A DNA stretch of 64,000 bases from Streptomyces olivoverticillatus (GCF_014203555.1 NZ_JACHJH010000005.1:288225-352224), one strand, 5' to 3'; numbered from the stretch's first letter, positions 42,727 to 52,172 are shown. The notes: generated by a model not told the origin, from the sequence alone. Program-made: numbers and translations.

Positions 42727-44439
42727 CCCGCCGGTCCCCGACCCGACCGTGATCTCGGCACTGCCGCCGTCGCCTCCGTCCTCCGCCAGCCAGGCGTAGA
42801 GCACGGACGCGGCCACCGCGGGTCCGGCCCACCACGCGGGCCGGTGCCAACGGGCCGTGTACGCGCGCCCGTCGCGCAGGAACAGGGTGCAGGTGTCCCC
42901 GGCGGCCGGTACGGCCACGATGCCGCAGCCGAGGTGGCGGGCGAACAGCCGGCCGGGCTCGGTCGTACGGCGGGCGACGACGATGTCGGCCACGTTCGCC
43001 CAGCGCCGCTCGGGCTCGCCCTCCCCGACCACGACGTGCGGGTCCCGCAGGTGGGGACCGGGCTCGTCCTGGAGCGCCGCCGGGTAGCGCCGGAACCGCA
43101 CGGCGGGCCGGTCGCCCGCCGTGCAGTGCGTGTCGACGCAGTGCGTGTCGACGAACATGGGCGGGGCGGCCGGAGGGCGGCGCGGGGCGGGCACGGTGAG
43201 CGGCAGCGGAACGGGGAACGCGGTCGCCGGACACGAGGGTTCCGCGAGCTTCAGGTGCTCGTAGCAGAGCGTGCGCATCCGGCCGAGCGCCTCGCCGGGG
43301 TGCGAGGTGACCAGCCCGGCGGCCTGGGCGAGCCGGGTGTCCCCGGTCTGGTGACGCATGGCGTGCTCGATCTGCGGGCGCAGTGGCCGGTACGGGAGCA
43401 CGCGCGGCAGCAGCCGGCCGAGCCGCGCCATGGGCGAGCCGGCCGCCACGCAGTCGTCGTCGAAGGAGGCGAGCATGCCCGGCAGCCCGGACGAGGCCGC
43501 ATAGAGGGTCAGCGAGCCGTGGTCGCCGAGGAAGGCGTCGGCCGCGCATATCGCGGCTTTCCAGGTGTCGCTCTCCGGCCGGGGCAGGATGAGCCCCTCC
43601 CGTACGAACGGCTCCAGCCACGAACGGATTTGGCGGCCGCCGTGCCCGTACCAGGCATTGGGGTGCACGGCGGCGATGACGCGGTATTCGTCGCGGGGGA
43701 GTTCGGCGAGGACCCGGCGGAGGAAATGGGGATCCGTGCCCAGCAGGGAACGTCCACCCCAGGTCGAGGTGGCGAGTATCAGTTTCTGGCCGGGGTGAAT
43801 TCCGAGGGATGCGCGGTAATCCTCGCGGAACGGGGCGGAAGCCCGGATCTGGTCGGCGCAGGGGTCACCGATGACATGGGCGAAGGGAACTGCTTCCGGG
43901 CATCCGCTGCGCAGGCGTTCCAGCTGCTCCTCGTGCGACAGGACTATCGCGGAGGGAATCACATCGCCGTCGTGCACGAGCCACTCGGCCGTCAGGCCGA
44001 AGGCTCCCGGCTCCCGGCTCCCGGCTCCCGGCTCCCGGCTCCCGGCTCCCGGCTCCCGGCTGAGTTTTTTATTGTATCCAGCGCCGTGCGGCGAACCGAT
44101 GAGCGGTGCGGATATCTCCTGGAGATCTCCACCTCTGCTGGTGCTGACCGCCAAGTCGAAATCCTGTGCCCGGGCCTCGCCCCAGGGAATCAATGCGAAT
44201 TCGCGCGCCGCCGCGAATTCCTCGATTCCGTGGGCGAATGGAGAGGACCCGACGCAGGTGAAGAAGACCTGCACCCGAGGATCGCCGTCGAAGACGGAGA
44301 GCAGGTCCATGAGCCGGGTCGCGGACGTGACGTTGTGGATGACGCCGAGGACGGTGCGCTCGTAGGGGACGGTGCGCCATCGGGCGGGCAGCCCCGGCGG
44401 GTTCGCGTGCCGCAGCGTTTGCCCGCCTTCGCCCGTCAT
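42637..44439 (-). CDS. Glycosyltransferase-like cytoplasmic protein carrying a heptanucleotide repeat
   Basis: 600 residues from ATG 44439 with GGGGG upstream. I recall close Streptomyces relatives mislabelled as translation initiation factor 2. The RTVLGVIHNVTSATRLMDLL opening, GSPHGAGYNKKLSREPG, the AAVHPNAWYGHGG block and AFLGDHGSLTLYAASSG resemble CDP-glycerol/GT-B type transferases, but the reaction is unknown. At 44002-44061 the gene has 8.6 copies of a 7-bp unit (GGCTCCC on the plus strand), read as repeated SREPGAG. Its 3' end overlaps the STAND gene by 90 bp. Confidence 0.7.
   Translation of the reverse strand: MTGEGGQTLRHANPPGLPARWRTVPYERTVLGVIHNVTSATRLMDLLSVFDGDPRVQVFFTCVGSSPFAHGIEEFAAAREFALIPWGEARAQDFDLAVSTSRGGDLQEISAPLIGSPHGAGYNKKLSREPGAGSREPGAGSREPGAFGLTAEWLVHDGDVIPSAIVLSHEEQLERLRSGCPEAVPFAHVIGDPCADQIRASAPFREDYRASLGIHPGQKLILATSTWGGRSLLGTDPHFLRRVLAELPRDEYRVIAAVHPNAWYGHGGRQIRSWLEPFVREGLILPRPESDTWKAAICAADAFLGDHGSLTLYAASSGLPGMLASFDDDCVAAGSPMARLGRLLPRVLPYRPLRPQIEHAMRHQTGDTRLAQAAGLVTSHPGEALGRMRTLCYEHLKLAEPSCPATAFPVPLPLTVPAPRRPPAAPPMFVDTHCVDTHCTAGDRPAVRFRRYPAALQDEPGPHLRDPHVVVGEGEPERRWANVADIVVARRTTEPGRLFARHLGCGIVAVPAAGDTCTLFLRDGRAYTARWHRPAWWAGPAVAASVLYAWLAEDGGDGGSAEITVGSGTGGSLLSLRRTGQPAGGLPDLDAAQAAEEAEG
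44002..44061. repeat. Heptanucleotide tandem repeat inside a coding sequence
   Basis: Eight perfect copies of GGCTCCC plus four bases. Seven is not a multiple of three, so only changes of three units keep the reading frame; other changes would truncate the protein. Confidence 0.95.
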
Positions 44440-44549
44440 GCCGCCCCCGTGCTCCGCTCCGACGTACTGCACCCTACGCAGCCCCCGTAACGTAGCCGAG
44501 ATCCAAGAGAACGGAAGCAGTACCGATATACACGGGGAAATCCTTGCTG

Positions 44550-45152
44550 ATGCCACGCACGCATGCCATGCCGCTCCGCCGCACCGCGCTCGCCGCCGGG
44601 GCCCTGCTCGCCGCGCTGTCGCTGACCGCGTGCGACGGCTCCACCGGGAGCGGGTCGGGCGGGGGGTCCAACAGCTCCTCGGCGAAGGCCGACCAGCCGC
44701 TCAAGCTCGGCCAGCCGAGTCCGGAGACGCAGGAGGTCCAGCGGTACAACAAGACGGGCAAGTTCACCATCACCCCGCAGAAGGTGGTGATGGGCAAGCC
44801 CGCCGACCTCGACGAGCTGAAGGACCAGAAGTACAAGGGCTACACGCTGGCGTGGGCGTATGTGAAGGCCAAGCTGGTCGGCGGTGACACCCCGTTGAGG
44901 GGCCCCATGATTGCGACCAACGTGGGGATGCAGATGGAGGGCGGCCAGCAGGGGACCCGGCTGATAGTCCTCATGGGTGGCCTGAGCAGCAGGCCGGCCG
45001 ACTGCCACAGCGAGGACACCGAAGCCGTCTGGCAGAAGGGCGACGAGCCCACGCTGTGCGTGCCCTTCGTGGTGCCGGAGGGCAGGAAGGTCGCCTACGT
45101 CCTGTACTCCAAGGGGTTCAGCGCGGCGCCGCTCAAGTGGGCGGTTGAATAA
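44550..45152 (+). CDS. Lipoprotein of unknown function
   Basis: 200 residues from ATG 44550 (a TTG six bases earlier is possible), GGGGAAA upstream. The lipobox is LTAC, after a hydrophobic helix; the linker is Gly/Ser-rich. The mature part (about 50-200) is beta-type with two Cys (PADCHSED, LCVPF) likely forming a disulphide. No family recognised. The next gene is also a lipoprotein but lies 225 bp away, behind a hairpin. Confidence 0.75.
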   Translation: MPRTHAMPLRRTALAAGALLAALSLTACDGSTGSGSGGGSNSSSAKADQPLKLGQPSPETQEVQRYNKTGKFTITPQKVVMGKPADLDELKDQKYKGYTLAWAYVKAKLVGGDTPLRGPMIATNVGMQMEGGQQGTRLIVLMGGLSSRPADCHSEDTEAVWQKGDEPTLCVPFVVPEGRKVAYVLYSKGFSAAPLKWAVE

Positions 45153-45157
45153 CGGAC

Positions 45158-45210
45158 TTTTCCGTCCCGGGTGACATGTGAGGGAGATCATGTTTCCCGG
45201 GCGGAAGAAA
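45158..45210 (+). terminator. Long interrupted hairpin between two lipoprotein genes
   Basis: TTTTCCGTCCCGGG pairs with CCCGGGCGGAAGAA (one bulge), and ACATG with CATGT inside, around a GAGGGAGA loop. Position just after a stop codon suggests a terminator; absence of a T run leaves regulation of the next gene possible. The rest of the spacer to 45377 holds no feature I can support. Confidence 0.5.
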
Positions 45211-45377
45211 CAGTTCTGCGCCTCGATGACGCGTGGCACGATCATGCGGATCGCTGTGTACCTGCGAGTAATCGCAGCTCCAAGAGCGGTCGTCATCTTT
45301 CCCGTTGCCGTGTGATGCGCGCCCGTGGGGTCACTTCCCCGCGGGCCGCCCCCACCTCACGCTCCCGAGGATCAACT

Positions 45378-46832
45378 TTGCGCAAAACCATCAGGTATGC
45401 CGCTTTACCTGCACTGACCGCCGCGTCCCTGCTCGTCGTCACCGGCTGTGCAGGTTCGGGCAATTCCGCGGCGGGCAAGGGCGGTGACGCCGAACCCGTG
45501 GCGGCCACCGCTGCCGCGCCGCAGCTCGCCGTCGCCGCGGCGCCTGCCGGGGCGGGCGCGCCGAGCGCCGTGGCCCATCCGTCCGACGGCGGCGGCCGTC
45601 AGGCGGCCAAGTCCTCGCTGAAGGTCGCCAAGTTCGACCAGAGCACCGGACGCGCCGTCATATCCCCGGCGGCCACGGCCGCCAAGCCCGTCCCGCCCAA
45701 GCGGAAGGGCGTGGCGCCGCAGCCCAGCGCCACGGAGAAGCCGGAGGAGAAGAACGTCGCCGTCGGCGACGTCATCGCCAGCGCTCCGGCGCCGGGTGCC
45801 CCCCACGGTGTCCTGGCCAAGGTCACGCAGGTGCTGGGCAAGACCGACGAGGGCACCGAGGTCAACACGGCCCCGGCCACCCTCGACGCGCTGCTCGGTG
45901 ACTCCGAGGCCAAGGGCAAGGTGCCCGTCGACCCGTCCTCGGTCAAGGTCGTGCCGCTCCTCCCGGGCGTCAAGGCCTCCTGGACCAAGCCCGGCGGCAT
46001 CGAGGTCGGCCCGCAGGGCGCCAAGGTGCCCCTGGGCAGCCTGCGGCTGGACGTCGGCGCCTCGATCCCCACGCCCAAGGGCTCCCCGGTCACGGCCGAG
46101 GCGTCCGCGACGGGCTTCGTCCAGCTGGCCCCCGAGGTCGACTTCTCCTACGACGGCAAGGGCTTCGGCCACGCGCCCGGCACCGCCTCCCTGGCGCTGT
46201 CCGGCGACCTGTCGGCGCAGTGGGAGCTCAAGGGCCAGGCGGCCGCCACCACGCAGGACAAGCCGGTGCGGCTGCCCTTCGCCAAGCTGCACGCCGACCC
46301 GGTCATCCAGGTCGGGCCGGTGCCCGTCGTGGTCAACCTCGACCTCACCTGCTACCTGCAGGTCGATGCCGAGGGCAAGCTCAGCGTCGACGTCCGCCAG
46401 GACATGAAGGGCGACTTCAAGGTCGGCGGCAGCTACACCTGGGGCAAGGGCTGGTCGCCGATCACCAAGGCCGACTTCAACGCCAGCCCGGTGCGGGCCA
46501 CGGCGAGCGCGTCGGGCAAGGTCAAGGCGACGCTGGGCGCCGAGGCGTCCCTCGGTCTGTACGGGGTCGTGGGCGTGAGCGCCGACCTGGCGCCGTACCT
46601 GCGGGCCGAGGGCGAGGCCACCGCCACGGGCGCCACGGACGGGACCGGTTCGGTCTCCGGCAAGTGGGGCGCGTACGGCGGCCTGGATCTGACGGGTGCG
46701 CTGCAGGCGCAGCTGAAGATCTTCGGCACCCCCGTCTTCGAGCGGAAGATCCCGCTGGATCTGCTGCACCGCGAGTGGAAGCTCGCGGGCGGCGAGGGCT
46801 CCCTCAGCACGCCGAAGAAGCGCGCGGCGTAG
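45378..46832 (+). CDS. Large lipoprotein with repeated beta-rich domain
   Basis: 484 residues from TTG 45378, after CGAGG. The lipobox is VTGC (residues 18-21 region). A disordered Ala/Pro/Lys stretch (to about 135) precedes a long Gly/Val/Ala-rich beta region with repeated SGKVKA, GSVSGKWGAYGG type strands; one Cys in LDLTCYLQ. No enzyme motif is seen. It could be a cell-surface structural or binding protein. A strong terminator follows. Confidence 0.7.
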   Translation: MRKTIRYAALPALTAASLLVVTGCAGSGNSAAGKGGDAEPVAATAAAPQLAVAAAPAGAGAPSAVAHPSDGGGRQAAKSSLKVAKFDQSTGRAVISPAATAAKPVPPKRKGVAPQPSATEKPEEKNVAVGDVIASAPAPGAPHGVLAKVTQVLGKTDEGTEVNTAPATLDALLGDSEAKGKVPVDPSSVKVVPLLPGVKASWTKPGGIEVGPQGAKVPLGSLRLDVGASIPTPKGSPVTAEASATGFVQLAPEVDFSYDGKGFGHAPGTASLALSGDLSAQWELKGQAAATTQDKPVRLPFAKLHADPVIQVGPVPVVVNLDLTCYLQVDAEGKLSVDVRQDMKGDFKVGGSYTWGKGWSPITKADFNASPVRATASASGKVKATLGAEASLGLYGVVGVSADLAPYLRAEGEATATGATDGTGSVSGKWGAYGGLDLTGALQAQLKIFGTPVFERKIPLDLLHREWKLAGGEGSLSTPKKRAA

Positions 46833-46848
46833 TTCTCACGGTGCCGTT

Positions 46849-46886
46849 GAGCGCCGGACGGGCCGACTGCGGCCCGTCCGGCGCTC
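46849..46886. terminator. Bidirectional terminator
   Basis: A perfect 16-bp stem (GAGCGCCGGACGGGCC and complement), 6-base loop, then TTTCG, between convergent genes. Confidence 0.88.
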
Positions 46887-46908
46887 TTTCGTTTCACAGC
46901 CTCTCGTG

Positions 46909-49095
46909 TCACAGCCGTGAGGCGACCGTCCGTGCGATGCGCACGATGTCCCCGGCCGGCCTGGTCCGGGTCGTGGGACGGCTCCTGGCCCAGTGGTCCT
47001 CCACGGCGTACCAGTCGACGGGCCTGGGCGCCCGGCCCGCCGCGAGTGCCGCGTCGAGTTCGGTGAAGTACGTCTTCCAGCGCAGCCGGTAGAGCCCGCC
47101 GACCAGGCCGGACCACTCGCGGTTGGCGTAGTCGTGCAGCTTGCCGCCGTCGGCCGAGGCGCGCGGGCCCCACACCGTCAGCAGGGACAGCGCGTCCGCG
47201 GCCAGGCGGTCGCGCTCGGCGTCCGAGGAGCCCCAGGAGCGGGCGTCCGCGATCCAGCGGCCCAGCAGGTGGCTTTCGCTCGTCGCGACGGCCTGTTCCA
47301 GCAGGTCCATCCAGTCCAGCCACTGGCGGGTGAGCTCGCCGAAGCGGGTGCGGTTGCCGTCGTCGTAGGCGGCCTTGATGCGGGGCAGCAGCTGCCGGCT
47401 GCGGTTGGCGATCGACTGCCGGGCCACGTCGAGGAGGTCGTGGCGGTAGGCGGAGCTGCCGCGCAGCGCGGGGGCGACGGCCAGGAGCGCGGGCAGGGCC
47501 TTGTCGAACTCGGCGGCGTCGTACCGCAGCCGCCGCGGCGACCAGGTGCCGGCGCGGTTGACGGCCAGGTCGGGCCGGGCGCCGAAGAGTCCGTCGGCCT
47601 GCTCGCTCCAGCCGTCGGTGCGGGAGGTGCCGTAGGCGGTGCGGCGCAGCACGTCCCAGGCGCGTACGGCGTGGGCGTCCTCGCCGCCGTAGCGGTATCC
47701 GGGCCAGCGCGTGAACCAGTCGCGGAGGTCGACGGGGGCGTCGCTCCAGGCGAGGTCGGCGAAGAGGGCCAGGCCCGCGGGGTTGTTGTCGGCGGCCTCC
47801 GGCATCAGGGCGATGCCGGAGAGGGCGCTGCCCTCCTTCGTCCGCCAGCGGTGGTAGAGCTCGGCCCAGTCGGGGGCGTTGGCGCCGAGCGCGGTGTGGC
47901 CGCCGAAGTTCCAGATGGAGCCGAAGGCGTAGGGGGTGCCGGCCCAGTCGGCCTCGCGGTCGGTGACGTTGGGGTAGTGGTCGGAGATGCCGTCGAGGAC
48001 GAGCATCCTGTCGCGGTCGACGGCGTCGACGATCTCGCGGCGCGGGTTCTCCTGCCAGCCGAGGATGGCCCAGGTGGCGTCCGGGTGCGCGGTGCGCAGC
48101 GCCTTCTCGACGGCCCGGGCGGCGGCGCCGACGGGGACGTCCCCCGGGTTCCCGCCCTCGTGCAGCAGGTCCATCTTGTACAGGGTGCTCTCGCCGCAGA
48201 GGTCCTGCTGCACCCGGTAGAAGGTCTGGGCGACGCGGGCGAAGTGGGGGGTGCGCGGGTCGAGCCAGTCGGGGCGGCGGAAGCCGCCCCAGTCGCCCTG
48301 GGGGACGGTGCGGGCGCCCTTGTTGCGCTCGGCGAAGCCGGGCGGCACGGTGCCGTAGTAGCCGGGCAGCACGGGTGTCATGCCCAGCTCGCGCAGCCGG
48401 CGCACGATCTTCTGGGCGAGGGCCGCGCGGCGGTCGAGGAGTTCACGGGAGACGGGCCCGCCGAAGGAGGCCATGTTCTGCAGCAGCCACCACGGCTGGT
48501 GCGCGGGCCCGGGAACCCACCGGCGCAGTTCGGCGTCGCTGTAACCATGTTCGAGAAAGGTGCGGTGGTAGACGGCGTCGGCGCCCGTGTAGACCAGCAC
48601 TTCGTTGAAGCCGTGCAGCGCCAGCACGTCGAGTTCGCGTTCCCAGTAGTCCCAGCCGTGGTACGGGCCCGTGTAGCCGTCGTTGGTGTCGTTGAGGACG
48701 AAGCGGTGGGCCACGTTCGCCTCGCGGGCGAGCGGGGAGCGGACGGCCGGGAGGCGCTCGGGCAGCTGGGTCTGCTCGCCCGCCCAGGAGAAGTGGGCGT
48801 GCGCCACGTGTCTGAGGTACCAGTGCAGGCCGGTGAGCTGGACGGCCGGTGTGCTGCCCTCCACGGTGATGCGGCCGCTCTGCCCGGACACGCGGAAGGC
48901 ATCGGCGCCGCCCGGGCGGCGCACGGTGCGGAAGGTGACCTGACCGTGGTGGCGGGGCAGCAGCCGGGCCAGCGCGGCCGCGGCGGCTCCCGCTTCGCCC
49001 GCGGCGGCCAGGGCTTCGGCGGAGGGGACGCCTGCCGCCCCCAGGGCGGCCGACCCGGCGAGGGCACCGAGGAGCGTGCGACGGGTGATGTGCAT
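46909..49095 (-). CDS. Tat-exported alpha-N-acetylglucosaminidase (GH89)
   Basis: 728 residues from ATG 49095, six bases after GGAGG. The twin-arginine signal ITRRTLLGALAG begins the protein. The sequence follows human NAGLU and bacterial GH89 enzymes: WYLRHVAHAHFSW, a YWERELDVLALHGFNEVLVYTG strand, PVLPGYYGTVP, DLLHEGG, WAILGWQENPR, and the C-terminal helical domain. GH89 removes alpha-linked GlcNAc from glycans. Isolated monocistronic gene. Confidence 0.9.
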   Translation of the reverse strand: MHITRRTLLGALAGSAALGAAGVPSAEALAAAGEAGAAAAALARLLPRHHGQVTFRTVRRPGGADAFRVSGQSGRITVEGSTPAVQLTGLHWYLRHVAHAHFSWAGEQTQLPERLPAVRSPLAREANVAHRFVLNDTNDGYTGPYHGWDYWERELDVLALHGFNEVLVYTGADAVYHRTFLEHGYSDAELRRWVPGPAHQPWWLLQNMASFGGPVSRELLDRRAALAQKIVRRLRELGMTPVLPGYYGTVPPGFAERNKGARTVPQGDWGGFRRPDWLDPRTPHFARVAQTFYRVQQDLCGESTLYKMDLLHEGGNPGDVPVGAAARAVEKALRTAHPDATWAILGWQENPRREIVDAVDRDRMLVLDGISDHYPNVTDREADWAGTPYAFGSIWNFGGHTALGANAPDWAELYHRWRTKEGSALSGIALMPEAADNNPAGLALFADLAWSDAPVDLRDWFTRWPGYRYGGEDAHAVRAWDVLRRTAYGTSRTDGWSEQADGLFGARPDLAVNRAGTWSPRRLRYDAAEFDKALPALLAVAPALRGSSAYRHDLLDVARQSIANRSRQLLPRIKAAYDDGNRTRFGELTRQWLDWMDLLEQAVATSESHLLGRWIADARSWGSSDAERDRLAADALSLLTVWGPRASADGGKLHDYANREWSGLVGGLYRLRWKTYFTELDAALAAGRAPRPVDWYAVEDHWARSRPTTRTRPAGDIVRIARTVASRL

Positions 49096-49352
49096 GAGTG
49101 ACCTCCACCGTGGCGCTGAGGGCGACCGGACCGGTCCACTGGAGCGCGGTGATCCTATGAGCCCACGGCGGATATCGGTCAAGGGCGCGGGCGGCTATCC
49201 GGCCACGCCGGTTACATTTGGCACGAATGGCCCCACGGAACCGCACAGCCCTCCTGGTGACGGCCATTCAGCCGATCCACCAGCCCGGTCCGGTCCAGCA
49301 GAGTTGCCCGTCCCGTCCCGTCCGCTTCCGTCCCCCTGGCGTGAGGAACTCC

Positions 49353-49808
49353 GTGCGACCCCTGACCGCGACACTCGTCGCCGCGGCCGTTGCCGCCGGG
49401 CTGCTGGGCGGGCTGCTGTGCGGCTGCGCCGACCCCGGTGGGCTCAAGGTGGCCGGCCCCGCACAGACCCCCGCCGCCACCGCCGGGCCGGTCTACGTCG
49501 CCCAGGCCGCCGGTGAACCCCCGCTGCGTCGCCCCGCGTCCTTGGAGATCGGCGGGTCCGTACGGCTGACGGGCATGCGCTGGCGCTCCTGGGGCGGCCC
49601 GACCGCCGAGGCCGTCGGCGGCGTCTCCGGCGGCTGGTGCCTGCCCGCCTGCCGCGACAAGCCGTACGAGGTCAGGGTCACCCTCGGCGGACTGGTGCGG
49701 CAGGATCGTTCCGCCTACTACAGCAGGGCCACCATCGAGGCCGCTGCCCTACCGCCCGAGCAGCACAACGAGCTGCGTGACCTGCGGCTCTACGTGCCCC
49801 GGCGCTAG
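49353..49808 (+). CDS. Lipoprotein preceding an orphan histidine kinase
   Basis: 151 residues from GTG 49353, five bases after GAGGA. The lipobox LCGC follows a hydrophobic helix. The mature part is about 125 residues with a Cys pair (GGWCLPACRD). It ends 33 bp before the kinase gene, so they form an operon. The pair recalls the lipoprotein CseA and sensor CseC of the sigma-E cell-envelope system, but no response regulator and no sigE are present here. Confidence 0.75.
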   Translation: MRPLTATLVAAAVAAGLLGGLLCGCADPGGLKVAGPAQTPAATAGPVYVAQAAGEPPLRRPASLEIGGSVRLTGMRWRSWGGPTAEAVGGVSGGWCLPACRDKPYEVRVTLGGLVRQDRSAYYSRATIEAAALPPEQHNELRDLRLYVPRR

Positions 49809-49841
49809 CCGGTCCGCGAGCCGACGAGGAGCTGCCAAGCG

Positions 49842-51092
49842 ATGGGACTGCGTACGAAGACCGTGGTGGCGATCACCGCCACCGCCGCGCTGGTCGCCGT
49901 CCTCATCGGCCTCGTCGTGCACCACCGCACCGCCGTGACCCAGCTGGACACCGCCCGCGAGGCCATCGACCAGCGGCTCGGCGCGGCCGCCGAGGACCAC
50001 GCCGCCGGGATCGACCGGCCCAGGACGATCCTCAACCCCTACCGGCTGCCCGCTCCGCTGCGCCGGGCCGTCGACGACGGCAAGCGCGCCACGTACCTGG
50101 ACCGCAGCGGCGCCGAGCCGTTCCTGTGGGCGGCCACGCGCGTCGGCGACGACGTCGTGGTCCTCAAGCACCCCTACACCCGGCAGACCCGCGACCTGGA
50201 GGACCTCGACGACATCCTGTGGCTCTCCGGCGCCTTCGGCACGGCCCTCGCGGCGCTCGTCGGCGTCGCCCTCGCCACGGCCGTCGGCCGCCGCCTCAAC
50301 GCCTCCGCCCGGATCGCCGAACGCATCGCCGACGGCGACCTCACCGCCCGGCTGCGGCCCCGCGGCGGCAAGGACGAGGTGGCCCGGCTGACCCAGGCCG
50401 TCAACACCATGGCGGACGCGCTGGCCGCGCGCCTGCAGGCCGAGCGCGAGGTCACCGCCAACATCGCGCATGAGCTGCGCACCCCGGTCGCCGGGCTGGT
50501 CGCCGCCGCGGCGCTGCTGCCGCCGGGCCGCCCCGCGGAGATGGTCCGCGAACGGGCCCAGCGGGTGCGGTCGCTGATGGAGGACGTCCTGGAGGTGGCC
50601 CGCCTGGACGGCGCGACGGAGCGCGCGGAGAGCGAGGTACGGGCGCTGGGCGAGCTGACCCGGCGTGCGGTGCGGTCGGCCGCGCCGGGGGACGGCGGAT
50701 CCGGGGACGGCGGGCCCGGACCGGTCGAGGTGCGCGTCGTGCGCGACTGCCTGGTGGAGACCGACGCCCGCCGCGTCGAACGGATACTCGCCAACCTCGT
50801 CACCAACGCCTTCCGGCACGGCTCGGCACCGGTCGTCGCCGAGGTCGACGGCGGCGTCGTCCGCGTCCGCGACCGCGGGCCCGGCTTCCCCGGCTCGCTG
50901 CTCTCGGGCGGCCCGCAGCGCTTCCGCACCGGATCGGGCGCGGGCCTGGGCCTCGGGCTGACGATCGCGGCGGGCCAGGCGCGGGTGCTCGGCGCCCGGC
51001 TGGCCTTCGCCAATCCGCCCGGTGGGGGCGCCGAGGCGACGCTGGACCTGACGGAGGCGGTGCGGGAGGCGCATCCGGAGGGCGGCGACTGA
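49842..51092 (+). CDS. Orphan sensor histidine kinase
   Basis: 416 residues. Two membrane helices (about 8-26 and 128-148) with a sensor of about 100 residues between, HAMP linker (RIAERIADGDLTARL), H box IAHELRTPVAG with His210, N box LANLVTNAFRHG, and G boxes DRGPGFPG and GAGLGLGLT. No response regulator is adjacent. The lipoprotein just upstream may modulate the sensor; this is inference. Confidence 0.88.
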   Translation: MGLRTKTVVAITATAALVAVLIGLVVHHRTAVTQLDTAREAIDQRLGAAAEDHAAGIDRPRTILNPYRLPAPLRRAVDDGKRATYLDRSGAEPFLWAATRVGDDVVVLKHPYTRQTRDLEDLDDILWLSGAFGTALAALVGVALATAVGRRLNASARIAERIADGDLTARLRPRGGKDEVARLTQAVNTMADALAARLQAEREVTANIAHELRTPVAGLVAAAALLPPGRPAEMVRERAQRVRSLMEDVLEVARLDGATERAESEVRALGELTRRAVRSAAPGDGGSGDGGPGPVEVRVVRDCLVETDARRVERILANLVTNAFRHGSAPVVAEVDGGVVRVRDRGPGFPGSLLSGGPQRFRTGSGAGLGLGLTIAAGQARVLGARLAFANPPGGGAEATLDLTEAVREAHPEGGD

Positions 51093-51120
51093 CGTGCGCG
51101 GGCGGGGGAGAGGCCCAAGA

Positions 51121-51630
51121 GTGGATGCCATGAACGACAACGTCCTCTTCCTCAACGTCTCCGGTGCCCACAAGGGCCACCGCGCGCTGGACGCCCTGCG
51201 CCAGGCGCACGCCGAAGGGACCGTCTCCCTGCGCGAGGGCGCGGTGATCTCACGGGACGCGGAGGGCGCCCTGGACTTCCCCGACGCCGTCGACAACACG
51301 GGCACGGGCCACGCCTTCGCCATGGGCGGGCTGCTCGGCGGCCTCCTCGGCATCCTGGGCGGGCCGCTGGGCGTCATGATCGGCTTCGGGGCGGGCGGCC
51401 TGATCGGCGGAATGCACGAGGCCCGCGAGGCCACCGCCTCCAACGCCGCCCTGGAGATGCTGGCCGCCGAGGTGCCGCCGGGCAGCACGGTCCTGATGGC
51501 CGAGGTGCGCGAGGAGGACCCGGCGGCGGTGGACCGGGTGCTGGAGCACTACGGCGAGGTCCGGCGCTACCCGGCGGAGCGGGTCCGGGAGGAGGTGGAG
51601 GCGGCGATCGCGGCCGGCCACAAAGGCTGA
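51121..51630 (+). CDS. Small Gly-rich membrane-associated protein (DUF1269-like)
   Basis: 169 residues from GTG 51121, seven bases after GAGAGG. A central Gly-rich hydrophobic stretch (about 65-105) is flanked by soluble alpha/beta parts, resembling DUF1269-type proteins. Function unknown. It follows the kinase gene at 28 bp and is probably cotranscribed. Confidence 0.7.
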   Translation: MDAMNDNVLFLNVSGAHKGHRALDALRQAHAEGTVSLREGAVISRDAEGALDFPDAVDNTGTGHAFAMGGLLGGLLGILGGPLGVMIGFGAGGLIGGMHEAREATASNAALEMLAAEVPPGSTVLMAEVREEDPAAVDRVLEHYGEVRRYPAERVREEVEAAIAAGHKG

Positions 51631-51643
51631 GGGCGCGCCCGGC

Positions 51644-52138
51644 TCAGTCGGCCGCCAGCGGCTTGGTGAAGCAGCGGCTGCTGTCGTAGGTCCGGTAGAG
51701 CCCGAACTTCGCCGCGGCGGGCGCGTACCCCGAGGAGAGGTAGAGCGCGATGGCCTCGGGCTGCTTGTCGCCCGTCTCCAGCACCATCCGCAGCCGCCCC
51801 GCCGCGCGGGCGCTGTCCTCCAGCGCGGCCAGGATCCGCCGGGCCAGCCCCAGGCCGCGCGCCTGCGGCAGCACGTACATCCGCTTCAGCTCGGCGTCCC
51901 CGTCCGCGTACCCCGCGCCATTTTCGGAGTGCTGCTCCATGGACCGCCAGGCGCCGGTGGCCACGGGGTCGCCGACCGCGTCGTAGGCAATGAGATAAAG
52001 GCCACGCGGCGGGGCGAACTGGACAGGGTCCATCGGGGTGAGATCACCTTCGCCATACCGCTGCACGTACTCCAGTTGCACCTGTTCCTGGAGCTTCACC
52101 GCGTCGGGGTGGTCGTAGGTCACGGGCACGATCTGCAT
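51644..52138 (-). CDS. GNAT acetyltransferase
   Basis: 164 residues from ATG 52138. The acetyl-CoA loop is VLPQARGLGLARRILAALE, with strands ELKRMYV and LRMVLETG before and after, typical of GNAT. Target unknown. It is divergent from exonuclease III, 34 bp between starts. Confidence 0.82.
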   Translation of the reverse strand: MQIVPVTYDHPDAVKLQEQVQLEYVQRYGEGDLTPMDPVQFAPPRGLYLIAYDAVGDPVATGAWRSMEQHSENGAGYADGDAELKRMYVLPQARGLGLARRILAALEDSARAAGRLRMVLETGDKQPEAIALYLSSGYAPAAAKFGLYRTYDSSRCFTKPLAAD

Positions 52139-52172
52139 CCGGGAATCGTACGGAAATCGGTATCGTGCCGGA

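Noticed and set aside
44002..44061. Possible short CRISPR-like array
   Set aside because: The units are 7 bp with no spacers and are read as protein repeats.
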